A stretch of 64,000 nt of DNA from Caldilineaceae bacterium (GCA_011523365.1 WTGY01000030.1:1-64000), one strand, 5' to 3'. Shown: positions 26,935 through 38,317, counted from the stretch's first letter. Numbers and translations are program-made. The notes: generated by a model from the letters alone, not told the origin.

Positions 26935-27932
26935 GAGCTTTGATTGAGGAACTGTGCGGTGTCTTCGGCCCGAGCGGGCAGGAGGAACGGATCAGGGAGG
27001 CGATCAGCGGCCAACTGGACGGGCTGGTCGATGAGATGCGGACGGACAGGCTCGGGAACCTGATCGGGGTGAAACGTCCGACAGTCAGCAGTGAGGGCGG
27101 CAAGCGGATCATGCTGGCTGCGCACATGGACGAGATCGGTGTGATGGTGACGCACGTTGACGCGCAGGGGTTCTGCCGATTCACCACCATCGGCGGCGTG
27201 CTGATGAACTCCCTTATCGGCAGCCGCGTCCATTTTGCCAATGGCGTCGAAGGCGCGTTCGGGATGGAGGGCTCGCCGCTGGCGCGCGAACGGCCGACGC
27301 CGCAGAAGCTATTCCTGGACGTGGGGGCAGACTCGAAAGAAGATGCGCGCGTTCAGGTTGGCGATACGGCCGTTTTTCGCAGCAGCTTCGGCGAGGTAGG
27401 AGACAGGTTGTTCGCTGCCAATCTCGATGATCGGATCGGGTGCGCGGTGCTGATCCAGACGCTGCGGGAGCTTGAGAGCTCCCCGCACGAAATCCTGGCC
27501 GTCTTCACGGTACAGGAGGAAGTGGGCGTGCGCGGGGCCACGACCGCGGGCTACGGACTGGAGCCGGAGGTAATCCTGGCTATCGACGTTACAGCAACCG
27601 GCGACTTTCCGCAGGCGACGCCAATGGAGGTGGCGCTGGGGAAAGGCGCGGCGATCAAGGTCATGGACCGGCGCATGATAGCCCACCCAAAGGTACGCGG
27701 CTGGCTGGAGGACACAGCGCAGGCATTCGACATCCCTTACCAATTGGAGGTATTGGAGTTTGGCTCGACCGACGCCGCGGCAGTACAGGTCAGCCGCGCG
27801 GGCGTCCCCGCGGGGACGGTTTCCATTCCCTGCCGTTACGTTCATTCCCCCTCGCAAGTGGCCGACTACAATGACGCGCTCGGCGCGGTACGTCTGCTGG
27901 TGAACGCGCTCAGCGGAGAGTATCCCTCGTAG
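26931..27932 (+). CDS. M42 family metallopeptidase, copy C
   Basis: A 333-residue M42 peptidase with LAAHMDEIGVMV, LDDRIGC, VQEEVGVRGA, AIDVTATGDFP and CRYVHSP. The ATG overlaps the stop of copy B (ATGA), and GAGCGGAGTGAAGC upstream supplies a ribosome site inside copy B. Here the strand that holds the bridging Asp reads AANLDDRIG rather than GKAFDDRVG. It ends the operon; mutY begins 58 nt later. Confidence 0.88.
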   Translation: MRALIEELCGVFGPSGQEERIREAISGQLDGLVDEMRTDRLGNLIGVKRPTVSSEGGKRIMLAAHMDEIGVMVTHVDAQGFCRFTTIGGVLMNSLIGSRVHFANGVEGAFGMEGSPLARERPTPQKLFLDVGADSKEDARVQVGDTAVFRSSFGEVGDRLFAANLDDRIGCAVLIQTLRELESSPHEILAVFTVQEEVGVRGATTAGYGLEPEVILAIDVTATGDFPQATPMEVALGKGAAIKVMDRRMIAHPKVRGWLEDTAQAFDIPYQLEVLEFGSTDAAAVQVSRAGVPAGTVSIPCRYVHSPSQVADYNDALGAVRLLVNALSGEYPS

Positions 27933-27990
27933 TCAGCATTTCGGCATCCCAAATCGAAAATCGCAGGGCGAGCCACAGATTCGGGCAGCT

Positions 27991-29094
27991 ATGCACAAAC
28001 AGATTGCAGACCGTCTGACTGTCTGGCAGGCTCAACAGTTGCGGGAGCTGCCATGGCGCAGGGACCCTGCGGGCGCGCGTAATGCGTACGCAGTATGGGT
28101 CAGCGAGGTCATGGCTCAGCAGACGCGGCTGTCCGTTGTCGCGGCCTATTTCAACCGCTGGATGGAGCAGTTTCCAACTCTGGAGACGTTGGCACGCGCA
28201 GACCAGCAGGAGGTCCTGAAACTGTGGGAGGGGTTGGGCTACTACAGCCGGGCAAGAAATCTACACAGAGCTGCGCGGATTGTTGCCTCTGAGTGCGACG
28301 GTCAGTTGCCGCGGACACGGGCCGAACTGCTTTCGCTGCCCGGTATCGGCGAGTACACAGCAGGCGCGATTCTCAGTTTGGCCTTCGGGCAGCACGAACC
28401 GGTTCTCGACGGTAACGCCAAACGGGTCATCAGCCGATTGTGGGATATTGACGCGAGGATCGATCTCCGTTCCACTGAGAGCCAGCTTTGGGGACATTCA
28501 CGAAAGATGGTTGAGGCCGCGTCTGCGCCCGGCGCCATGAACGAAGGGTTGATGGAGTTGGGGGCAATTGTGTGCAGACGCCGCAATCCCCTCTGCGACA
28601 GCTGTCCAGTGCAGTCCTTTTGTCTGGCTCACGGGCGCGGCGTTCAGGAGGAGAGGCCGGTGCGCGCACCGGTTCAGCAAGTCCCCCATGTTGAGTTCGC
28701 GGCCGCGATAATCTGGGAAGATGTGCCTGGTCAGTCACGATTGCTGATCAGTCAACGCCCTGAGAGGGGTCTTCTCGGCGGGCTCTGGTCCTTTCCCAAC
28801 GGGGCAAGAGAGGCTGACGACGAGGACCTTCAGGTATGCTTGAGGCGTGCTGTACGCGAAAGTCTGGGCGTGTCAGTAGCGGTTGGGGAGAGGGCGGCGA
28901 AGGTGGAGCATGCGTTTACCCATTTCCGCATGACTCTTACGGCCTTCCATGCGCGAATCAGTGCGGGAGAGCCCCTGGCTGTCGGCGTAACCAACTGGTG
29001 CTGGACCTCGCTGGACGACATCGAGAAGTTTCCCTGTCCCGTGCCCGATCGCAAGATTATCGCCGCCTTGCGCGACTTTGCGGAAAGTACCTAA
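27991..29094 (+). CDS. mutY: A/G-specific adenine glycosylase MutY
   Basis: A 367-residue base-excision repair glycosylase that removes adenine mispaired with 8-oxoguanine. Catalytic Glu39 (SEVMAQQT), the helix-hairpin-helix LPGIGEYTAG and catalytic Asp140 (PVLDGN) are in place. The 4Fe-4S cluster is bound by Cys195-x6-Cys202-x2-Cys205-x5-Cys211. The C-terminal NUDIX-like domain (about 230-360) recognises 8-oxoG. It may be read through from the M42 operon. Confidence 0.93.
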   Translation: MHKQIADRLTVWQAQQLRELPWRRDPAGARNAYAVWVSEVMAQQTRLSVVAAYFNRWMEQFPTLETLARADQQEVLKLWEGLGYYSRARNLHRAARIVASECDGQLPRTRAELLSLPGIGEYTAGAILSLAFGQHEPVLDGNAKRVISRLWDIDARIDLRSTESQLWGHSRKMVEAASAPGAMNEGLMELGAIVCRRRNPLCDSCPVQSFCLAHGRGVQEERPVRAPVQQVPHVEFAAAIIWEDVPGQSRLLISQRPERGLLGGLWSFPNGAREADDEDLQVCLRRAVRESLGVSVAVGERAAKVEHAFTHFRMTLTAFHARISAGEPLAVGVTNWCWTSLDDIEKFPCPVPDRKIIAALRDFAEST

Positions 29095-29442
29095 GGGCAC
29101 ACAGAGGCAAGGGCGTTCCTCTTTCATTCGATTCTCAGGGTGAAACGCAGGTACTTTAGCGGACGGCCTTGCGGTGGACGGGGTCTCGTCGGCGATCACA
29201 CTCGTTCCAGGGCCGGCCGCATCTTCGCTCTACGCAGCAGGAGAATCGAAGGCGGATTCTGTCGCCTTGTAGCTGCAAGAGGAGTGCATGGGTTAGACCT
29301 CTTAGAACGACGTCAGGTTGCCACTTGCTAGCTTGTGAGTACGGTGGCAGCAGGGATTATGATGCACAGGCAGCGCCGGGCGCAGGTTGCGGGCGTGAAT
29401 CCCAGCAATGACGTTGTTGCTTGCCGAGGACTTGGCGTGGGA
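29095..29442. other. Convergent intergenic region, no gene seen
   Basis: These 348 bases lie between the ends of mutY and clpX. I see no tRNA, no strong terminator hairpin with a U-tract and no coding frame that I would trust on either strand. Confidence 0.4.
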
Positions 29443-30942
<1,500 letters not shown>

Positions 30943-31082
30943 CGCGCTACAGGATACTATTCCTGTCCTCAGTCGGGACACGGGCGGGGTCGCTGGATTT
31001 GGTTCCCGCGGCCAACGGCTTCCAGGGGATCAGCGGCCAGTCAAGGTTGAGAAACGGCCGCCCTATCCTACAGTTTAGGCTA

Positions 31083-31877
31083 CTAATCTTTATGGCCTTC
31101 TGCCTCTTCGGGAGCAGGCTCAGTACCGTTTTCGCTAGGCACATTGACCTGCCCGTCCACAACGGAGACGATGTCGCTGCTGTCGCCGAGGACCTCGTCC
31201 ACAATGCCGAAATCGCGAGCTTCGATGGCGTTCATCCAGCGGTCGCGCTGAAAGATTTCTTCGATCTCTTGCCAGGGGTGGCCGGTCTGTTGACCAACGA
31301 TATGGAAAAGCTGGGTCTGAAGTCGCTCCTGCTCTCTCAAGGCGATACGCACATCCTCGGTGTAGCCTTGGGCGCCACCGCCGGCGGGATGCATGTGGAT
31401 GGTGGCGTGGGGCAGAGCGTAGCGTTTGCCCTTGGTGCCGGAGCAGAGCAGGACAGTGCCCATGCTGGCGGTAACGCCGACGGCGAAGGTGTGAATGGGG
31501 GTCTGAATCATCTTCATCGTGTCATAAATGGCCAGGCCGGCGTAGATGAGGCCGCCTGGGCAGTGAATGAACATCTGGATGGGTTGATTCGGGTCTTCCG
31601 AGTTCAGGTAGAGCAGCTGAGCAACGATCAGATTGGCAACCTGATCGGAAAGGGGCATACCGAGAAAGATGATGCGCTCCTTCAGAAGGAGGCTGTAGAT
31701 GTCGTAGGCGCGTTCACCGCGGCCCGTGCTCTCGATCACCATCGGGACTATGTTTGTCGGAGAAAGGCTGCCCGCCGGAAACTGACTGCTTTGTAGACCC
31801 GGCCAGTCGTTCGATTGGGCTTGTTTGAGTGGCTGCGACCCGTGGGCCGACATGTTGTCTTCAAAAGGATTGAACAT
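31083..31877 (-). CDS. clpP: ATP-dependent Clp protease proteolytic subunit ClpP
   Basis: A 264-residue serine protease subunit. The catalytic triad is Ser138 (GVTASMG), His163 (IHMHPAG) and Asp212 (FQRDRWM). The N-terminus, about 40 residues, is longer than usual and may be a propeptide. GGGGAG lies 6 nt before the ATG. The C-terminal tail is acidic. It lies 140 nt upstream of clpX and 166 nt downstream of tig, so an additional promoter is possible in each gap. Confidence 0.93.
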   Translation of the reverse strand: MFNPFEDNMSAHGSQPLKQAQSNDWPGLQSSQFPAGSLSPTNIVPMVIESTGRGERAYDIYSLLLKERIIFLGMPLSDQVANLIVAQLLYLNSEDPNQPIQMFIHCPGGLIYAGLAIYDTMKMIQTPIHTFAVGVTASMGTVLLCSGTKGKRYALPHATIHMHPAGGGAQGYTEDVRIALREQERLQTQLFHIVGQQTGHPWQEIEEIFQRDRWMNAIEARDFGIVDEVLGDSSDIVSVVDGQVNVPSENGTEPAPEEAEGHKD

Positions 31878-32043
31878 CGGGAGCTCCCCTCTTCGGCTGA
31901 TGGTTGAGACGTAGGCGGATGCTTAGTTCAGCCGGTGGTGTTGCCAACCGACCGTTCGGAACAGTACGCATTGTACATCGTTGCATGCGACGAGAAATGT
32001 AGTGTCCGCTCTATTCTGTATTAGACTTTCATTTGCGCGGTTC

Positions 32044-33534
32044 TCATGCGTCGGCGGACTCTTCGGTTGACACCTCAGTTGCGGCCGCCTCGTCGCCCGG
32101 CTCGGATTCGGCTGCGGGCTCCGTTTGCGCAGCCTCTTCGTCGGTGGACTGCTCCACCTCCTCGGAATCGCTTTCGTCCTCTTCGGGTTCCGGGACATCT
32201 TCGCCGCGGGCGATCGCCAAGAGCAGATGGACCGATTTTTCTCTGAGAATTTCACTTTCAATGACTGGGCGGCTGTGTTCGGCCCGCATCATTTCAAGCA
32301 TGTCATCGCGTGCCTTCACCGCTTCTTCGTCGGCGTCTTCCGGTAGCGGGGCGGCCACATCGCCGATATGTGCTTCGAACTCTTCTTCGCTGACAGCCAG
32401 CTTCTCGCAGGTTGAGAGCTCGGCCAAGGCCAGTTCAATCTGTAATGACTTTTCGGCGTCCTCGCGCAACGATTCACGATAGTCTTCAATCGTCTGCCCG
32501 GACATTTCCAGGTACTGCTCCATACCCTGCAAGCCCATCTGGCGGATGCGCATATCGAAATTGCGCACGAGGCGATCGATTTCGAGGTCCACGGCGACAG
32601 GAGGATAGGCGAGGTCGCTGATGTCTACCAGCTCCTGCAGTACTTTCTGGGTATGCTCGGCTTCCGCCTGTTGCGCGGCCTCTTGCTGAGCGTTTTCACG
32701 AAGGTCGTCGAGCAGGTCGGCGGCGGTCTCAAAATCTGGGCCGAAATTTTGTGCGATCTCATCCGTCAGTTCAGCAGGTGTTTCGAAAGCCTGGGTCTTG
32801 TGGACTTTCACCGAGAAACGGACGGTACTGCCGGCGTACATGCTGGGGCTGTCTTCGGGCCACGCGATCTCAAAACTCTTTTCTTCGCCCGGGATCAGTC
32901 CCACCAACTCCTCATCCAGGCCGGCCGGTTCCATGGGGTTTTCCTGGTCCGGGGTTACATCCCAATCTTCTTCATTGAAGACGACGGTTTCGGTTTCGTT
33001 ACCGTCGTCATCCAAGGCGATGCCCTTCAGATCGATGGTCATCAGATCGCCGTACTGGCTGGGGCGGGCGGCTTCAACGTAGTCGGCATTCTGTTCTAGA
33101 ATGGCCTGGACGCGTTCCTGGACCTGATCTTCGTCAGCCTCGACCTCCTCTTCTTCTACGCGCATGCCGCGGTAGTCGCCCAGAGTTACCTCCGGGGGAA
33201 GGGGGATGGTGAGGTGGAAGCGGACCTCTTGCTCCATGTCAACATTGTCAAGAGTTCCCATGAAGTAAGGCTCCAGATCTTCCTGTTCGAGGGCCTCCTT
33301 GTAAACCTCCTGCCCCAATTCGTCGACAAACTCGTTGACGATCGCCTCTCGACCCACGAATTGAAGCAAGATATGAAAGGGCACGCGTCCCTTGCGGAAG
33401 CCGGGAATGCGCACCTGTTGAGCGATTTTGCGGGCCGCCTTACGCATTTCCCGGTCGATGCGCTCCTCAGCGACTTCGATTGTCATTGCGAGCTGGCGGC
33501 TGTCCATTGGTTCTGTGGTAACGGTCAAAGTCAT
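32044..33534 (-). CDS. tig: Trigger factor
   Basis: A 496-residue ribosome-associated chaperone and peptidyl-prolyl isomerase. The ribosome-binding signature QVRIPGFRKGRVP lies in the N-terminal domain; the PPIase domain spans about 150-245 and the C-terminal chaperone arms follow. It ends in an unusually long acidic Glu/Ser/Ala tail of about 70 residues. GAGAGG is present 10 nt before the ATG. First gene of the quality-control set with clpP and clpX. Confidence 0.92.
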   Translation of the reverse strand: MTLTVTTEPMDSRQLAMTIEVAEERIDREMRKAARKIAQQVRIPGFRKGRVPFHILLQFVGREAIVNEFVDELGQEVYKEALEQEDLEPYFMGTLDNVDMEQEVRFHLTIPLPPEVTLGDYRGMRVEEEEVEADEDQVQERVQAILEQNADYVEAARPSQYGDLMTIDLKGIALDDDGNETETVVFNEEDWDVTPDQENPMEPAGLDEELVGLIPGEEKSFEIAWPEDSPSMYAGSTVRFSVKVHKTQAFETPAELTDEIAQNFGPDFETAADLLDDLRENAQQEAAQQAEAEHTQKVLQELVDISDLAYPPVAVDLEIDRLVRNFDMRIRQMGLQGMEQYLEMSGQTIEDYRESLREDAEKSLQIELALAELSTCEKLAVSEEEFEAHIGDVAAPLPEDADEEAVKARDDMLEMMRAEHSRPVIESEILREKSVHLLLAIARGEDVPEPEEDESDSEEVEQSTDEEAAQTEPAAESEPGDEAAATEVSTEESADA

Positions 33535-33571
33535 CGTAACTGGCCTCTCATTGAATCTTGATAGCAGAAGC

Positions 33572-34102
33572 TTAAAGGGCGTCGCCGCCCAGTGTAAGGA
33601 TGGTCATCAGCGGGCCGGCGGCGAAATGTTCCTTCTTCGCCCAAACGCCGTAAGCGTAGAAGGCTGCGAGTGTGGCGGCGTAGGCGAGCACGCCGGCAGG
33701 CCCGTGTTCAGGGAAGAAGGAGACTGACATTATCACGCACACAAATAGATTGGAGAAGAGCAGAAGGGTTGAGACTGATCTTGTGCAGCGCCCCAACTTC
33801 GGCACGTCTATCAGGGCAAAACCGCGCCACTTTCCGGGAAACAGGTCGAATGCCAAGTGGAGCGCCACGCCAGCCGCAAAGCCTGGGACGAACCAGCCGG
33901 CCCAATCAACTGATGAAAGTGCACTCCCGGCCCATAACAGGGCGGGCACAAGGAAGCTGTGGGTGACGACAGACCTATGGCGGAGGCGGAGAAACCTGAA
34001 CCTGTCGATGTCCGGGAAAAGGGTTCCCAGCCACGCTCCGAGAGCGAAGCAAGCGAAGCCGATCGCAACTGTCAGCAGGTCCAGGCCGGCGATTTCGAGC
34101 AC
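33572..34102 (-). CDS. YdjM/DUF457-like membrane-bound metal-dependent hydrolase
   Basis: A 176-residue membrane protein with about four hydrophobic segments. Motifs LFPDIDR, HRSVVTHS and AGVALHLAFDLFP give the Asp/His metal site of the YdjM/DUF457 family of inner-membrane hydrolases. The substrate is unknown. The start codon is GTG. A possible extended -10 promoter (TGC-TATACT at 34205-34213, minus) stands about 100 nt upstream, so the gene may be transcribed separately from mutL. Confidence 0.65.
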   Translation of the reverse strand: MLEIAGLDLLTVAIGFACFALGAWLGTLFPDIDRFRFLRLRHRSVVTHSFLVPALLWAGSALSSVDWAGWFVPGFAAGVALHLAFDLFPGKWRGFALIDVPKLGRCTRSVSTLLLFSNLFVCVIMSVSFFPEHGPAGVLAYAATLAAFYAYGVWAKKEHFAAGPLMTILTLGGDAL

Positions 34103-34204
34103 TTGGTGCGTCCCGTGTCATCAGTGGGCGTCCGATATCCAACTGCGCGGGTAGACATGCGGAACCCGCGCGGGAAGCTGCTGTATTTTGGAGCGCCACC
34201 TTTC

Positions 34205-34213
34205 AGTATAGCA
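34205..34213 (-). promoter_or_regulatory. Possible extended -10 promoter for the YdjM-like gene
   Basis: TGC-TATACT on the minus strand, about 100 nt before the GTG at 34102. No consensus -35 is seen 17 nt upstream. Confidence 0.35.
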
Positions 34214-34310
34214 CAGCAGAGAGTCCACGACACAAAAACGAGCAGATTTTTGTGTGCTTGGATAGATGAGAGTCACAGGTTTTTGAGCGAAGTTGAAGGG
34301 CCCAGTTGCG

Positions 34311-36371
34311 TTAAGTTCGTTTGAAGGCTCGCTCCAGTTCGCCGGCGCTCAGTTTCAGCATTGTGGGCCGTCCGTGAGGGCAGGTGCGGGGCGCCCGGCA
34401 TCTTTCCAGTTGCCTGACCAACTCCTTCATTTCAATGTCGCTCAGTACCTGGCCCGCCTTGATCGACGCCCGCTTGCACACCATTTTCACCAGGCGTGCC
34501 TCGAGCTCCTCGCCCACCAGGTCCCGCCTCTCTGCCAGACCCTGCACTATCTCATCAAGAGCGCGCTCAGAATCCTGGTTTGAAAGGATACCGGGTACGG
34601 TGCGGACGAGGAAGGTATCGCCGCCGAAGTGTTCGACGTCAAAGCCGATTGCGTTTAAGGCGTGCAGGTGTTGCGCCACCAGACCGGCGCGAGAATCGCC
34701 CACATGGAGAGTGATTGGAGTCAACAGGCCCTGGCGAGCCACGCCGCCGCCTGCGCGCTGGGCCATGTATTTCTCGTACAGAATCCGTTCATGGGCAGCG
34801 TGCTGGTCGATCAGGTACAGCCCCTCCGGTCCTTCGGCGACAACATACATTGCGCCAGCCTGGCCTACTACGCGAAGGGGTGGCAAGGCTTGCTCCTGGT
34901 GACGGGGGGATGTGTCCGGTTGGGTGGCGGCCGGAGGGGGTAAATCGTCAGGCGGCGCGTTTGGCGCGTCCAATAGCGGGTCGGCGACAGGCTGGTCAGG
35001 GGGAGGAAGCTCGATGGGCATTGCCGGCTGCCTGCCGACGCCTGCGTTAAGAATCGCTAGGCGACGGGCAGACCATCCGGTCTGATGGAGGTGGTCCGGA
35101 TCTTGTGCAGCAGGTTCTGCAGAAGGCCAACTTGCATGTGCCTCTGCCGGGGGAACGCCCGCTTCATCCAGTCCAACGGTCGGCACAGCGGCGCTGTCGA
35201 TAACCGCACGGCGCACGGCGCGTTGGACAGCACTGAAGACTCTATTGGAATCGACGAAACGCACCTCAGTCTTGCGCGGGTGCACGTTGACGTCGACCAC
35301 TGAAGGATCCAGGTCGACGAAGAGAACCGCCAGCGGAAAACGGCCGACCGGTAGCAAGGTATGGTACGCCTGTACGACGGCGTGGGTGAGGCTTCGATCT
35401 TCGATGTAGCGCCCGTTGATGAACAGGTTGATCTGGGCGCGAGTAGGTCGGGTGAGGGAAAGGGAACTGACGTACCCACTCACGTGTACGGACCAGGAGC
35501 GGGCAGAAGATGGGAGCTCCTTGCGGGGAAGGTGTGAACGACCGGCGACCTGTGACACGGCAGATGCCGGGCCACCGGCGGCATGGGGCATGAAATCGAA
35601 TTCGTCCTCTTCCGGCTGTCGTTCCCGCTGGGAGAGGGTGTCAGCCGGGTCGGAGACGGCAGCACCTGAATTGCCGACTTCAGCTTCCGCGCGCAAACGG
35701 CCTACGCCTATCATCTGTTGGGCATTCTCGCGCCCGTAGATCTTTGACAGTACCTCGTCAGTGCGACCGGTGCCCTCGGTGAAGAAGGAGAGCTTACCAT
35801 CGCTGACGAATCTGAAGCGGCAGTTCGGATAGGCTAAGGCATAGCGCTGGACGATGGCAGCGATGTTGCCAGACTCGGTTGCCGGACGCCGCAAGAATTT
35901 GCGCCTGGCCGGTGTGTTGAAAAAGATGTTTTCGACGGTGACGACGGTGCCGACCGGCAGTCCGGCGGGCTGGTCGCGGGTGACTCTTCCGCCTTCGATG
36001 CGCAGCTCCGCGCCTGACTCGGCGCCGGAGCGGCGGCTCCTGAGAGTCATCTGGCTGACTGCGGCGATGCTGTAGAGAGCTTCGCCGCGAAAGCCGAATG
36101 AGGTGATACGGTCGAGGTCTGCGGCGCTGCCCAGCTTGCTAGTAGCATGTCGCTGCGCGGCCAGCGGCAGTTCGGCCGCGGGGATACCATGCCCGTCGTC
36201 GGTGACCTGCAGGAGGCGCCGGCCCCCTTCTCTGATTTCGACCTGAACCTCGGTTGCGCCGGCGTCGAGGCTGTTCTCGATCAGCTCTTTGGCGACATTG
36301 GCAGGGCGTTCTACCACCTCACCGGCGGCGATTTTGGCGGCTACATCCTGGGACAGCAACTGAATGGCCAT
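34311..36371 (-). CDS. mutL: DNA mismatch repair protein MutL
   Basis: A 686-residue mismatch-repair ATPase and endonuclease. The GHKL motifs ELIENSLDAGAT, DDGHGI, FGFRGEALYSI are in the first 110 residues. The C-terminal domain has the endonuclease motif DQHAAHERILYE (Asp near 521) and the zinc motifs SIKAGQ and CPHGRPT, so this is the nicking type found in bacteria without MutH. A poorly conserved linker (about 340-490) separates the two. The ATG at 36371 begins exactly at the family start (MAIQLLS), 9 nt after a -10 element. Confidence 0.93.
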   Translation of the reverse strand: MAIQLLSQDVAAKIAAGEVVERPANVAKELIENSLDAGATEVQVEIREGGRRLLQVTDDGHGIPAAELPLAAQRHATSKLGSAADLDRITSFGFRGEALYSIAAVSQMTLRSRRSGAESGAELRIEGGRVTRDQPAGLPVGTVVTVENIFFNTPARRKFLRRPATESGNIAAIVQRYALAYPNCRFRFVSDGKLSFFTEGTGRTDEVLSKIYGRENAQQMIGVGRLRAEAEVGNSGAAVSDPADTLSQRERQPEEDEFDFMPHAAGGPASAVSQVAGRSHLPRKELPSSARSWSVHVSGYVSSLSLTRPTRAQINLFINGRYIEDRSLTHAVVQAYHTLLPVGRFPLAVLFVDLDPSVVDVNVHPRKTEVRFVDSNRVFSAVQRAVRRAVIDSAAVPTVGLDEAGVPPAEAHASWPSAEPAAQDPDHLHQTGWSARRLAILNAGVGRQPAMPIELPPPDQPVADPLLDAPNAPPDDLPPPAATQPDTSPRHQEQALPPLRVVGQAGAMYVVAEGPEGLYLIDQHAAHERILYEKYMAQRAGGGVARQGLLTPITLHVGDSRAGLVAQHLHALNAIGFDVEHFGGDTFLVRTVPGILSNQDSERALDEIVQGLAERRDLVGEELEARLVKMVCKRASIKAGQVLSDIEMKELVRQLERCRAPRTCPHGRPTMLKLSAGELERAFKRT

Positions 36372-36380
36372 AGTGCGGTT

Positions 36381-36389
36381 AGTATACCA
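36381..36389 (-). promoter_or_regulatory. Extended -10 promoter next to the mutL start codon
   Basis: TGG-TATACT on the minus strand, with only 9 nt between the -10 and the mutL ATG. Transcription would start at or a few bases before the start codon. The -35 position (GGAACA) is weak. Confidence 0.5.
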
Positions 36390-36442
36390 TTTTTGTGCGC
36401 AATTGTTCCCGCGCAGGGCCTCCCGATGGTGCCGGCGAGATA

Positions 36443-38167
36443 CTAATATGATAATGAAGATCTGGAAGAATACTCTGGTGCGTCTTCGGGTTGACTGTGA
36501 AGAGCACTGCCGCGAACTGGGTTCACGAAGAGATGTTCTTGGCCAGCTACATCGACAATGAGTACGGCGACGGCGCAAACCGGCGAGGAGCTGTTCTCCC
36601 GCCCTCCGCCATCGACGGACGGAGCAAAGGAGTAGACACCTGAGACAAGAACGCTTTTGCCCGCAGGTGCGTCAACCAGCGCCGCCCGAAGGGAGATGCC
36701 GTCATAATCCGGATCGATTAGCACGGCCCGCACCTGTGCACGCCAGTCGCAAGGCAACGACAGCTTTGCCTTTCCGACCAAAATGGCCACTTGCGGGCTG
36801 TGAAACTCATCGATTCGAACTGTCAGCAGGCCCTCTGCCCGCTCACACTGGATCTTTGCACCGGATGTCGAGGTGGTTACGGATAGGTGATGGCCGTCCT
36901 TCGAGGAGTCGCCAACGCCAACACGAAGTATGCGATATCCTCTATCGGCGTCAGAGTCATGATCACCGGATCCATGCCTCGCACTGGAGCTACCGGCACC
37001 GACTGATTGGTCAGAAGCTGAGAAAGTAGGGCGCCGGCTAAGGCGAAAGGCGGTCGTACGCATCGCGCGCCAAGAACTGTCGCAGCCGATCCAGTCACGG
37101 CCCAGCTTGCGGGCGACTGCCAGCGTGGTGCCGGAGCCGGCGAATGGGTCGAGAATCAGGTCTCCGGGGCGGCTGGCAGTTTCGAGGATTCGCTGAAGCA
37201 GCCTTTCGGTCTTCTGGGTCGGGTAGTTTTCGTCCTCCCCGGGAACCGTCCCAAGGCCGGGGACATCGTCCCAGAGATTGTCGACCGGCCGCGTGAGAAG
37301 GTAGCGGTTGCGCCCGCTCCTTTTAAGATAGTATTTCACGCCAATGTTTCCGCCCTTGGAGGCAAAGACTCTCTGCGCGCCTTCATCGACGATAACGTCG
37401 CCGCCATAGGGGGCGTACAGCCGCCCTTCTTCATTCAAGGCCTTCAGACGCTGGAAGCTATAGGTGCCGGGGTCGGATGTGCGGAAGAAGCCGCGCTCGT
37501 CGCGCATGTACTGTGCGGCAGCGGCCTGCTCGGTGAGAACAAGCTCGCGTTTGGGGGCATTCCAGATGGGTTGCCCTTGAGGTGTGCTGCGAATGATGTG
37601 AATCGCCTGGGCGCTATGGGGAAAGTAGCGGGCGTGGACTTTGGCGCCGCGCATCGTCTGACTGCGCCAAAAGACCGTGTTGAGATGGGACTCGACGCCA
37701 AATATCTCTTCCAGAAGGAGGAGAAGCGGTGCCTGCATGCGATGGTCGCAGTGGAGCCAGAGGGTGCCGTTGGGTTGTAACAGTTGGCGCAGGAGGAGCA
37801 GGCGGTCGGCCAGAAACTGGAGATATTCGCCGGGATGCCAGACATCGTCATAGGCTGTGAGTTCGCCGAGCGTTGGCTGCGCCTTGCCGCGCAGGCGAAT
37901 ACGGCTGGAGTAGGTCCGGTTCGAGTTATACGGCGGGTCCAGGTAGACCAGCCGGACGCCGCCGCGATAGCCATTGGCCAGCAGCCAGGAGAGGGCATCG
38001 AAGTTGTCGCCATAGAGGAGGAGACCCTCTTTGCCGCCGTTTCGCGGTGCGTAGCTTTCCAGTTGACTCGCACGGGGTCTGGTGGGCACCGCGGTCAGCC
38101 GTTTGCCAGGCCACTTCAGGCTGATCTGACCCTCTTTGCGATTTGGCGGCGCGGGCTCGGGTGTCAT
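36443..38167 (-). CDS. Site-specific DNA methyltransferase (Mod-like, beta class) with unassigned C-terminal domain
   Basis: A 574-residue protein. The catalytic DPPY (77-80) comes before the SAM-binding DPFAGSGTT (about 343), the order of beta-class adenine or cytosine-N4 methyltransferases such as type III Mod. The last 160-170 residues, after the methylase core, are a separate beta-rich segment (VLIDPDYDGISLRAALVDAP) that I cannot assign. No restriction gene adjoins it, so it looks like an orphan methylase. The ATG at 38167 is a guess between it and a TTG at 38278; neither has a strong ribosome site. Confidence 0.75.
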   Translation of the reverse strand: MTPEPAPPNRKEGQISLKWPGKRLTAVPTRPRASQLESYAPRNGGKEGLLLYGDNFDALSWLLANGYRGGVRLVYLDPPYNSNRTYSSRIRLRGKAQPTLGELTAYDDVWHPGEYLQFLADRLLLLRQLLQPNGTLWLHCDHRMQAPLLLLLEEIFGVESHLNTVFWRSQTMRGAKVHARYFPHSAQAIHIIRSTPQGQPIWNAPKRELVLTEQAAAAQYMRDERGFFRTSDPGTYSFQRLKALNEEGRLYAPYGGDVIVDEGAQRVFASKGGNIGVKYYLKRSGRNRYLLTRPVDNLWDDVPGLGTVPGEDENYPTQKTERLLQRILETASRPGDLILDPFAGSGTTLAVARKLGRDWIGCDSSWRAMRTTAFRLSRRPTFSASDQSVGAGSSSARHGSGDHDSDADRGYRILRVGVGDSSKDGHHLSVTTSTSGAKIQCERAEGLLTVRIDEFHSPQVAILVGKAKLSLPCDWRAQVRAVLIDPDYDGISLRAALVDAPAGKSVLVSGVYSFAPSVDGGGRENSSSPVCAVAVLIVDVAGQEHLFVNPVRGSALHSQPEDAPEYSSRSSLSY

Positions 38168-38283
38168 GGGGTTCGTGAGGTTCCGGTTCTGGTTGTGCCG
38201 GTCAAAAAATGCTGTTGGGGGCAACCGGTCCTGGCCGGGGCCGACATTGGTTACGCCGGACAGTGGCCCATAGTCCAATCGAA

Positions 38284-38317
38284 AGACCCGGCAGCCTGAT
38301 TACTTGCTGCCGGGTCT
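38284..38317 (-). terminator. Strong hairpin, probable terminator of the molybdenum hydroxylase operon
   Basis: AGACCCGGCAGC and GCTGCCGGGTCT form a perfect 12-bp stem with a 10-nt loop. On the minus strand TTCG follows rather than a run of T, so termination may be partial. It lies between the moaD-like gene and the methyltransferase. Confidence 0.55.

Noticed and set aside
38168-38278. TTG start for the methyltransferase at 38278
   Set aside because: It lacks a ribosome site and adds residues unlike the family, though it cannot be ruled out.
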